In this document: one piece after another, positions 1 through 5,212 of the stretch | Numbering within the stretch: the first letter of the stretch is position 1 | Layout: each line of letters starts with the position of its first letter | From: Sporosarcina koreensis | Lineage (GTDB): Bacteria; Bacillota; Bacilli; Bacillales_A; Planococcaceae | DNA length: 32,310 nt | Direction: 5' to 3' | Assembly (NCBI RefSeq): GCF_001531445.1 | Contig: NZ_LQYA01000011.1 | Location: forward strand, 1 to 32,310 | Notes under the pieces: model-generated | The model's input: the letters and a program-made list of their open reading frames with translations, nothing else | What the model was told of the DNA's origin: nothing | Database searches by the model: none | Translations under genes and position numbers: made by a program

Positions 1-755
1 ATTCTGGAATGGTCAATCCCGATTGCAGAACACATTTTGATTAAAATTTCCTTAACAACTTGTGATGTTGCTACATATTCCATTAATGTCACTTTGTCAA
101 TCGGTACGTTTAAATCAAGGTCTCTGATTTTTGTTCCCATTACTCGTGAATAATTATCCAGGAAATTCTTTATTCTCATAAATTCATTATCAGCAATCTC
201 AAGTAATCCTGCTATTCTCGAAAAATCTCTTCTAATTTCTTTCGGTACTTCATTTTTAGATTTATAACCCAAATCATGTTCAATTTCTGCCCATGCGTGC
301 TGCAAAATTGATCTGATTTGAATTTCAAATTTCACCTCTTTAAAATCTTTATATTCAATAAACTTCACTCTATCTGCATTGAAATTTACTACATAATGCA
401 ATGAAGAGTACCCAAACCTATCTGGATCTGTTACTCTCTTATCAATCGAATTTTCTCTATCCACTTCAAATTCCCTCTCAATAACTTTAGCAATCTTATC
501 AACATCATCATTAAAATAGGTAATGACTCTAACTCCTACAGTATCTGTAATATCTCTCAAATCATTATATTTACCCTATTTCTCTTCAATCTTCTTTTTT
601 AAGCTACTTTTTTCTTTTACTCTTGCTTGTACATCATGTACTTCAATGTCATTTTCTTTGCTTAGAATTTCGATTAACGTTTTAACCCTTGGCTGTAATT
701 CTTCTAGTAATGACTTATTACTCTCAAAATCACTTATTATCTTGTTATTACTCAA
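1..755 (-). pseudogene. RelA/SpoT-domain alarmone synthetase, broken by in-frame TAG, 3' end beyond window
   Basis: Reading leftwards from a TTG at 755-753, an open frame runs for 59 codons, meets TAG at 578-576, then continues open in the same frame to the window edge (about 250 codons in all). Before the stop lies VQARVKEKSSLKKKIEEK. After it come GKYNDLRDITDTVGVRVI, FGYSSLHYVV and EIQIRSILQHAWAEIEHDLGYK-type blocks. These match the RelA/SpoT synthetase fold (basic substrate loop, metal-binding Asp, GYxSLH, E-Q-R-H-AWAE-EH). The family makes (p)ppGpp or related alarmones; prophage members include ToxSAS toxins and the anti-phage CapRel. The TTG overlaps the TGA of an upstream xtrA fragment, so translation would be coupled to it. 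The gene is clearly more AT-rich than the chromosome to the right, as expected of phage cargo. The TAG probably replaced CAG or a similar codon. Read-through or sequencing error cannot be excluded. Confidence 0.8.
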
Positions 756-860
756 AACTCTTCCCCCTCTTCCCTCCGCATCCGCTTAACCTTCCCCTGA
801 TGCGTAACAATCTTATACTCACCATGCTCTGGTAATTCCCTAACATTTTATTTACCAACA
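753..860 (-). pseudogene. 3' fragment of a second xtrA-like gene
   Basis: The last 28 codons read ELPEHGEYKIVTHQGK followed by VKRMRREEGEEF and TGA, as in the intact xtrA-like gene at 1571-1852. Upstream, GK-stop-NVRE replaces GKAKVRE, so a TAA sits where Ala was, and beyond about 860 the similarity ends. Roughly 100 bp (about 751-855) align with 1571-1675 without gaps at a constant offset of 820 bp and with about a dozen mismatches. The copy has no start codon of its own. Its surviving role may be to supply the ribosome binding purines (GGGAAGAGGGGGAAGAG) for the downstream RelA/SpoT-type gene, whose TTG overlaps its TGA. Confidence 0.8.
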
Positions 861-902
861 CTTCCTGTAAGCAGATGCTATCCCATGGTTTGTCAAGTGA
901 TA

Positions 903-1574
903 CTAATAATTATCAATGTTCAATTTCAATGATTTCCGCATCACCTTCTGGTATACAGGCTTTTGAATATGTTTTCCTAAAGTCATTAAGTCTTCACCCA
1001 ATAAATAAAAGTCTTTCATTATTTCTGACAACATGGCATCTAGATGTAAATTATCTTTTATAATATATCCTTCTGAGAATTCGATATTTTGTTTTTGATA
1101 TTCATAAACTCTATGAGTACCATTTATTAACAAATGCCCGTAATATGTTAGAATACATGGATTAACTACCATTATCGGGTTTTCAATTTTAATGAAATCT
1201 TTATTTTTATTCAATGACTCCTTATCAATAACAACATATTTATTAGGTATACTTTCTTTCTCCTTTTTATTCTTTTTTAATAATGAATCTAGCAATGTTA
1301 TATCCCAACTAATTATAAACTCATACTTTCTCGGATCAAAGGTTACAGGGAAATCATATCTCTCATATTTATAATACAGATTACTTGTTTTACAATATAA
1401 ATCGTTTTCAACCGTTTCATTCTTGGTGAATATATCCATCCATCTTTCAGATGTATCAACAATCAGTTGTTTATCTTTATTGTTTTTTGCCACTCCAAGT
1501 AAATTCTGAGAAGCTTGCTTTAAATGCATCTTTGCTGCTTCTCTTTGTAAATCGTGATTTATACCTTGAATCAA
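903..1574 (-). CDS. Unknown 223-aa prophage cargo protein
   Basis: I do not recognise this protein as a whole. It starts at a TTG that overlaps the TGA of the xtrA-like gene (TTTTGA), so translation is probably coupled. It has no signal peptide or membrane segment and is rich in Lys, Asn, Ile and Tyr, with AT-rich codons unlike the chromosomal genes. The stretch around residues 140-190 (NPCILTYYGHLLINGTHRVYEY, then SEGYIIKDNLHLDAM) resembles the GxHR turn of ParB/sulfiredoxin-like folds, where a loop of the form 'G-N/T-HR' binds nucleotide or DNA. This is a motif impression, not a family assignment. Its position between an intact and a broken xtrA 3' end marks it as exchangeable cargo. It ends in TAG. 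Confidence 0.6.
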   Translation of the reverse strand: MIQGINHDLQREAAKMHLKQASQNLLGVAKNNKDKQLIVDTSERWMDIFTKNETVENDLYCKTSNLYYKYERYDFPVTFDPRKYEFIISWDITLLDSLLKKNKKEKESIPNKYVVIDKESLNKNKDFIKIENPIMVVNPCILTYYGHLLINGTHRVYEYQKQNIEFSEGYIIKDNLHLDAMLSEIMKDFYLLGEDLMTLGKHIQKPVYQKVMRKSLKLNIDNY

Positions 1575-1852
1575 AATTCTTCGCCCTCTTCCCTCCGCAT
1601 CCGCTTCACTTTTCCTTGATGCGTCACAATCTTATACTCACCATGCTCTGGTAATTCTCTCACCTTTGCCTTACCCTCCGAAATTACCACAACACAGTTC
1701 CTAGGTAAGTCTATTATACCAAGATTTAGCATTAACGCATTAGGATTTATTGAAATGTCTCTATTCACCCTGACCCCTCCTATGATATGATGTATGTGTG
1801 TAGAGACAGGAGGAGCCTGTCTTTTTTTAGTGCCTAAATGGACAACTTTCAT
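1571..1852 (-). CDS. xtrA: XtrA/YqaO-family phage protein
   Basis: This 93-aa protein has the C-terminal signature of the small PBSX XtrA/skin YqaO family: a hydrophobic strand (NCVVVISEGKAKVRELPEHG) followed by EYKIVTHQGKVKRMRREEGEEF. The family is typical of early regions of Bacillus prophages and its molecular role is unknown. It is longer than the usual 65-75 residues because of an N-terminal segment containing PPVSTHIHHI. The ATG at 1852 is preceded by GGAGGAAGGC. The start lies only about 45 bp from the start of the divergent 86-aa gene. Its 3' end is duplicated at 753-860, and in both places a cargo gene begins on the overlapping stop codon. A plus-strand terminator-like hairpin lies inside its 5' coding region. 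Confidence 0.75.
   Translation of the reverse strand: MKVVHLGTKKRQAPPVSTHIHHIIGGVRVNRDISINPNALMLNLGIIDLPRNCVVVISEGKAKVRELPEHGEYKIVTHQGKVKRMRREEGEEF
1804..1828 (+). terminator. Intrinsic terminator antisense to the xtrA-like 5' end
   Basis: AGACAGG-aggag-CCTGTCT forms a perfect 7-bp stem with a 5-nt loop followed by seven T on the plus strand. It lies within the minus-strand xtrA-like coding sequence and just upstream of the plus-strand 86-aa gene. It would stop any plus-strand transcript entering from the left, or act as an attenuator for that gene. Confidence 0.6.
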
Positions 1853-1896
1853 ATTTTGCCTTCCTCCATAAAATAAACAAGGGAGGATTGGTAGGA

Positions 1897-2157
1897 ATGT
1901 ACAATGACAATAATGGGCAATTTAGCGAGAACGCAGATTCCCAAGAGATTTATGCTGCTAAACTTGCTGTATTAGGCGCAGCGTTGTCTACATTAGGAGA
2001 TGGAATATCAACCATAGCCGCAGGACTTGCGCTACAACAACTAGCAAATTCGAACAAACAAAACTCTGGAGATAACCAAAAACTATCCAAAGACATAGAT
2101 CGCATGCAGAAACAAATAGATGATTTAAATAGACAAATAAGAGTTATGAAACGATGA
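1897..2157 (+). CDS. Small prophage protein of unknown function (86 aa)
   Basis: The N-terminus is polar (MYNDNNGQFSENADSQ). A strongly hydrophobic, Ala/Gly/Leu-rich helix follows (AAKLAVLGAALSTLGDGISTIA), then a charged C-terminal coiled-coil segment (KDIDRMQKQIDDLNRQIRV). The ATG at 1897 is preferred over the upstream TTG at 1888 because GGGAGG ends at 1886, ten bases before the ATG but only one base before the TTG. This layout is common among small hypothetical proteins of Bacillaceae prophages; no function is known to me. It is a single-gene plus-strand unit, with a terminator-like hairpin upstream and another directly downstream. It could be membrane-associated or an amphipathic oligomer. 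Confidence 0.65.
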   Translation: MYNDNNGQFSENADSQEIYAAKLAVLGAALSTLGDGISTIAAGLALQQLANSNKQNSGDNQKLSKDIDRMQKQIDDLNRQIRVMKR

Positions 2158-2166
2158 GATTTATTG

Positions 2167-2196
2167 CAGGGGATAAATTGGATGCCCCTGTCTTTT
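2167..2196 (+). terminator. Intrinsic terminator after the 86-aa gene
   Basis: CAGGGG (2167-2172) pairs with CCCCTG (2185-2190) and is followed by TCTTTTT on the plus strand, ten bases after the TGA of the upstream gene. Its right arm resembles the one at 1816-1828 (CCTGTCTTTTT). Confidence 0.75.
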
Positions 2197-2206
2197 TATT
2201 TCCGCC

Positions 2207-2545
2207 TCATGCCTTGCGCTGACCATTTGTTTCTCCTGCTAGGGCTTCCTCTAATATTCGCGCTGACTCTTCATTGTTCCACCTGTGCGCTTTTAATGAT
2301 CGATTGATAGCTTCCCGCAGGCGAATAATCTCTTTTTCCATTCTTTTATTGAGATTTTTGAGACCCTCATTCGCTATTTGAGTGAATACAATGTCCACGC
2401 AGAGTTGCGAATGTTGTTGTTCCATCTCCTGCGCTCGTTTTACCTGTTCAACTACCCATTCAAAATCCGCATTTTCCATTGGAGAACCGTGCTTCTGGTA
2501 CGTTATAACTCGTTCCAACCGTTCCGCATTCGTTTCAGTCGTCAT
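2207..2545 (-). CDS. Coiled-coil prophage protein of unknown function (112 aa)
   Basis: A soluble, charged 112-aa protein, nearly all predicted helix. It opens with MTTETNAERLERVITYQKHG and has a central heptad-like stretch (EGLKNLNKRMEKEIIRLREAI) that suggests a coiled coil. The ATG at 2545 follows GAGGTGG. It is the third gene of a tight minus-strand series (DUF6877-like, membrane protein, this gene), with only nine bases between the previous stop and this start. It matches the style of small early-region phage proteins; I do not recognise a named family. Confidence 0.7.
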   Translation of the reverse strand: MTTETNAERLERVITYQKHGSPMENADFEWVVEQVKRAQEMEQQHSQLCVDIVFTQIANEGLKNLNKRMEKEIIRLREAINRSLKAHRWNNEESARILEEALAGETNGQRKA

Positions 2546-2554
2546 ACCGCCACC

Positions 2555-2728
2555 TCATCCATCACGTTTTTTACTCAAAATCGTTTCAATCAATTTAGCT
2601 TTTTGGTGGTCGCCCTCTTCGTACAATTGCATAACCCTAAGCGCCAAGCCTTTTATGGTGTACGTTTTGCCTATTTGGAAGCCACCTATGAATACAATGA
2701 GCAAAAGAGAGATATGAATTACTGTCAT
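2555..2728 (-). CDS. Small single-span membrane protein (57 aa), prophage
   Basis: Starting at the ATG at 2728, which follows an excellent GGAGGGAAGGGG site, the protein begins MTVIHISLLLIVFIGGFQIG, one transmembrane helix. About 35 mostly charged residues follow (LYEEGDHQKAKLIETILSKKRDG). A longer upstream reading exists but would skip this ribosome binding site. The ATG overlaps the TGA of the preceding gene (ATGA), so the two are translationally coupled. No function is recognised. Confidence 0.65.
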   Translation of the reverse strand: MTVIHISLLLIVFIGGFQIGKTYTIKGLALRVMQLYEEGDHQKAKLIETILSKKRDG

Positions 2729-2898
2729 CCCCTTCCCTCCTTCACAAATCGTTCCGCATACCTCAACTGCTGCCAAACATACGGATCGTCCTCTTTGCCT
2801 TCGGACATCGTCCAGTCCTTGATACGTTGGTTAATATCCTGTATCGCCTCAATCGGCAGCTTGTGAGCGATCTTTGCGATTTCTTGAATCGGCTTCAT
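2725..2898 (-). CDS. DUF6877-like phage protein (57 aa)
   Basis: This short gene reads MKPIQEIAKIAHKLPIEAIQ at its N-terminus and ends DDPYVWQQLRYAERFVKEGRG. The pattern of an N-terminal 'I-A-LP-E-I-DIN-RI-DW' helix and a C-terminal 'DPY-QQLRYAER' helix fits the small phage family DUF6877 as I remember it. The start codon has a near-ideal site, AGGAGGTAACC-ATG. A plausible promoter lies upstream on the minus strand (TTGTCT, 17 bp, TATACG; about 2918-2946). The gene leads the three-gene set 2898-2207, and its TGA overlaps the next ATG. Confidence 0.7.
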   Translation of the reverse strand: MKPIQEIAKIAHKLPIEAIQDINQRIKDWTMSEGKEDDPYVWQQLRYAERFVKEGRG

Positions 2899-2994
2899 GG
2901 TTACCTCCTATGCCGTATATGACTTTTCTTCCTTAAAGACAAGTTACAAAAAAATGGGTTCACCCATACAATGATGCAAAGGAGTGAAAACAGA

Positions 2995-3420
2995 GTGAAT
3001 CAAAATTCCATGCAGACTTCTACAAATACAGAAGTCTTAAATAATATTTTAAAAGCGATAGATGGTGAGTATACTGCGATTTCCTGTTATGAACTATTAG
3101 CGAACCAGGCTCCGAACAATGAAATAAAAAAACGCATTCTTGAAATTAGAAAAGATGAAATCAGACACTACGAAACCTTTTGGTATCTTTATATTTCTCT
3201 AACTGGAGAACAACCATCACCTAAAATCACAAGACAATGTCCTGCCGATTATACAAACGGTATACTTTCTGCATTCAAAGATGAACAGGAGACTGTAGAC
3301 TTCTATCACAAAATCGCACGAAGTACTGATAATCCTTTTATTAACGATGCATTTACACGAGCATCAGCAGATGAACAAAATCATGCGGTTTGGTTTTTAT
3401 ACTTTATGAATCATCAATAA
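2995..3420 (+). CDS. Ferritin-like / rubrerythrin-type di-iron protein
   Basis: The 141-aa protein carries the four-helix ferritin-like pattern: EYTAISCYE in helix 1, RKDEIRHYETFW in helix 2, KDEQETVDFYHKIA in helix 3 and SADEQNHAVWFLYF in helix 4. These supply the Glu and ExxH residues expected of a di-iron or di-manganese site. Rubrerythrin-like proteins handle peroxide or store iron; the exact activity cannot be read from sequence. There is no rubredoxin-like C-terminal zinc domain. I choose GTG at 2995 because AAAGGAG ends ten bases before it. The ATG pair at 2971-2976 lies upstream of this site and lacks its own. The gene is a monocistron opposed to the surrounding phage genes, closed by a terminator, so it is probably cargo with its own promoter. 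Confidence 0.75.
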   Translation: MNQNSMQTSTNTEVLNNILKAIDGEYTAISCYELLANQAPNNEIKKRILEIRKDEIRHYETFWYLYISLTGEQPSPKITRQCPADYTNGILSAFKDEQETVDFYHKIARSTDNPFINDAFTRASADEQNHAVWFLYFMNHQ

Positions 3421-3429
3421 TTTTGTAGT

Positions 3430-3455
3430 AGCCGACTATCACATCGGCTTTTTTG
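3430..3455 (+). terminator. Intrinsic terminator of the ferritin-like gene
   Basis: AGCCGA (3430-3435) pairs with TCGGCT (3444-3449) and is followed by TTTTT on the plus strand, ten bases after the TAA. Confidence 0.8.
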
Positions 3456-3480
3456 TTGCGACTTATTGGTCTACTGCGTA

Positions 3481-3903
3481 CTAATTTTCCCGATTATATT
3501 CAATCCGTTTCATTACCTTCTCGTTAAACTGCCAATTAACCCAACGATAGATTTCTTCTAACATGAACGGTTCGTTACAAGCAGGACATAACGGCATCAT
3601 TTTCTTACCTCGGTATTGCTTCTCTAAGCTCTTGATCACCACTAAATGAGGTTTGTAATTCATAATTTCTCTCCGTTGTTCTAAAAGACGGTCAACCTGG
3701 TCTACTCTTCTTTCATCTTGATAAGCTAAGTCATACAAAGCATCATATGGATCAACAACAGAACCGCAGCTACTGCATGTAACCCTTCTATTGTCACTAT
3801 CTATAACAAATTTACGATCACGGCATTTGCATATCTTTCCAAGCCTTCGGCTGATTCGGGCTTGATCCAGTCCGATGATTCTTTCTGGTAGTTTTTCGGT
3901 CAA
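3481..3903 (-). CDS. Zinc-ribbon prophage protein (140 aa)
   Basis: Cysteines occur in a CKC...CSSCG arrangement (residues about 25-47), typical of a zinc ribbon. A further CPAC pair near residue 107 is followed by a short helical tail. Between them is a charged helical segment (DERRVDQVDRLLEQRREIMN). The protein resembles small structural or regulatory zinc proteins from phage early regions; I cannot name a function. The TTG start at 3903 has an AAGGGGG site ten bases upstream. It follows recU on the minus strand, and a perfect 12-bp inverted repeat spans the recU end just ahead of its ribosome binding site. It ends in TAG. Confidence 0.7.
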   Translation of the reverse strand: MTEKLPERIIGLDQARISRRLGKICKCRDRKFVIDSDNRRVTCSSCGSVVDPYDALYDLAYQDERRVDQVDRLLEQRREIMNYKPHLVVIKSLEKQYRGKKMMPLCPACNEPFMLEEIYRWVNWQFNEKVMKRIEYNREN

Positions 3904-3924
3904 TTGAATCTAGCCCCCTTTTTC

Positions 3925-3960
3925 TGCTGCATTATCCGACATGTTTCAGATAATGCAGCA
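3925..3960. repeat. Perfect 12-bp inverted repeat over the recU stop
   Basis: TGCTGCATTATC (3925-3936) and GATAATGCAGCA (3949-3960) are exact reverse complements with a 12-nt spacer. The left arm contains the stop codon of the restored recU reading frame. There is no T-run on either strand, so it is not an ordinary intrinsic terminator. It could be an mRNA stem near the ribosome binding site of the zinc-ribbon gene, or a protein binding site. Confidence 0.75.
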
Positions 3961-4452
3961 CATACCCCTTATCACTTTTCACCCGATCGCACTCCATCAA
4001 GAAGGTTGAATGCGGAATCGACTTCCTGCCGCCCTTTTCGGCATCTTCCCAATACGTTTCTAGCGTTTTAATTGCCAGAAGATATATTTTATTTCATCCA
4101 ACTTAGTGAAGGAGACAAGCAGGAAAGCGTGAGCGCCCTTTTGGTGCCATGATTTAAGTAGTTCGTATTGATGCTCAGAAATGTTCTTTAGCGGAAAGTT
4201 TGTCCGTTCTGACGTTTCCTTGGCATCAAATACGATTGTGCGACTTTCAATAATTCCCACGTAATCGACCCACTCACCCTTTTGGGTATAGCTTGTAACC
4301 TTTCCGGCCTTGTTGCCTGTAATCTGCACAGGCGTCGGCACCTTACGGATGTCAGCAACGCCCTTATTGCGATACTGGTTATTCGTCATGTCGATCAATC
4401 TTTCGAGGACAGCCCCACGGTTAGCGTGGGACCGGCTGTAGGTTTTCTTCAA
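3932..4452 (-). pseudogene. recU: Phage RecU Holliday junction resolvase, frameshifted
   Basis: The first 125 or so codons show the RecU nuclease core: NRGAVLERLIDMTN, KVPTPVQITG, then WVDYVGIIESRTIVFDAKET with the catalytic DY...FDAK residues, NFPLKNISEHQYELL and HAFLLVSF. Read directly, it ends early at a TAG after YIFWQLKR. In the next frame the family's C-terminus follows immediately (LAIKTLETYWEDAEKGGRKS, then IPHSTFLMECDRV...) and stops at TAA 3934-3932. A one-base deletion near 4075-4085 would therefore explain the sequence. RecU cleaves Holliday junctions and modulates RecA; this copy probably lacks part of its C-terminal lobe. The TTG start at 4452 overlaps the previous gene's TGA. 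A sequencing error is the alternative. Confidence 0.85.
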
Positions 4453-4649
4453 GTTGTCACCCCTTTTAAATCATTCAAAAACTCCGCGATTAAGTGCTGC
4501 CGCGTGCTGTAATACTCCCTCTCGACCGCATAATGTTCTTTTAATTCCGGATCAGTTGTTTCGTGATATTTTTTTCTAGAGGAATGGTAGCGTTTTTTAG
4601 CTTCGTTCCACTTTTTGTTATAAAGGAGGATCAAATCATCTTTCATCAT
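4449..4649 (-). CDS. Small charged prophage protein (66 aa)
   Basis: The protein is rich in Lys, Glu and Tyr (KKWNEAKKRYHSSRKKYHET) and predicted fully helical. No family is recognised. The ATG at 4649 (or 4646) has GGAG ten bases upstream. It overlaps the restored end of the upstream DUF6011-like frame, and its own TGA overlaps the recU TTG, so it sits in a tight phage early operon. Confidence 0.65.
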   Translation of the reverse strand: MMKDDLILLYNKKWNEAKKRYHSSRKKYHETTDPELKEHYAVEREYYSTRQHLIAEFLNDLKGVTT

Positions 4650-4812
4650 CGCGCCACCGCTCCTGGTAGTCCATCACTTCGTAGATCGTGACCTGTTTCT
4701 TTTCAAATTCCGCGTCAGCTGCATCCTACTTTTTCTTACACACCGGCCCAAATCCAACCTCAATACTCCTCGGCGTTTTCAATGGCCGATTGCACCTTTT
4801 GCATGTTCCCAT
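4636..4812 (-). pseudogene. DUF6011-like zinc protein interrupted by TAG
   Basis: From ATG 4812 the frame reads MGTCKRCNRPLKTPRSIEVG-FGPVCKKK and meets TAG at 4728-4726. It then runs on without interruption through DAADAEFEKKQVTIYEVMDYQERWRDDER to TGA at 4638-4636. The CxxC...GxGPVC pattern is that of DUF6011-type treble-clef or zinc-ribbon phage proteins. The uninterrupted 30-codon continuation in frame argues that TAG replaced a sense codon (CAG is one base away). As written, the product is only 28 aa, and it still holds three of the cysteines. Its ATG directly follows the TAA of the 51-aa gene. Confidence 0.7.
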
Positions 4813-4968
4813 TTAGACCGCCCTCCCTATCGGTATTCCGTGTCTATTAACTTGCGGCTTGTCCTCCCGCCATCCTTCTTTCCGCAATGCTGCAACTTCA
4901 TATTTGTTTAAATGCCCGTGGATGACCTGTCGTTTCCTGTCGATTGTTCGATAGAGTGTCCGTATCAT
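4813..4968 (-). CDS. Small prophage protein (51 aa)
   Basis: The gene reads MIRTLYRTIDRKRQVIHGHL at the N-terminus and contains KYEVAALRKEGW and a short tail ending GRAV. The site GAGG lies seven bases before the ATG, and the ATG overlaps the TGA of the upstream fragment. The next ATG begins one base after its TAA. Basic and soluble; no family is recognised. Confidence 0.6.
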   Translation of the reverse strand: MIRTLYRTIDRKRQVIHGHLNKYEVAALRKEGWREDKPQVNRHGIPIGRAV

Positions 4969-5212
4969 GGCGCAACCTCAGTAACCCGCTTCCTTCGCTC
5001 ATGGTATTTCCGAGTTCCCTTCGCAACCCGTTTAGCTCTTTCGTTATCGGTCAAGATTGGCGTCCTAAGCGCCTCTTCCCTCGACCATCCAAGTCGAATG
5101 CGACTTTTTTGGTATCCGGCTTTCGCTTTTAAACGAGACTCTTCATCTCTCGGAAACTCCTTGAAATGCTTGCGGATCCTAGAGATGGTGCTTAGCGGGG
5201 TAAGGGTTATTT
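4965..5212 (-). pseudogene. 5'-truncated phage gene fragment abutting ligD
   Basis: An open frame of about 80 codons begins, without any ATG, GTG or TTG near its left limit, essentially at the ligD stop codon. It ends at a TGA overlapping the next gene's ATG. It encodes basic helical sequence (STISRIRKHFKEFPRDEESR, KAGYQKSRIRLGWSREEALR, then a Lys/Arg-rich tail). The 'GY-KSR-R-GWS-EEAL' portion recalls small helix-turn-helix modules in phage DNA-binding proteins, but I cannot assign a family. Loss of its 5' part at the chromosomal boundary suggests a deletion or recombination junction. Confidence 0.6.

Noticed and set aside
856..902. TTGACA at the left of the 223-aa gene as a promoter for the RelA/SpoT-type gene
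   Set aside because: A TTGACA is present on the minus strand, but no acceptable -10 follows at 16-18 bp.
2378..2866. Plus-strand frames of 110-160 codons opposite the small phage genes
   Set aside because: They lie antisense to minus-strand genes with good binding sites and overlapping starts, and their products look compositionally random.
2953..2967. ATGGG-ttca-CCCAT as a minus-strand terminator
   Set aside because: The stem is only five or six base pairs and lies upstream of a minus-strand operon, where a terminator has no clear unit to end.
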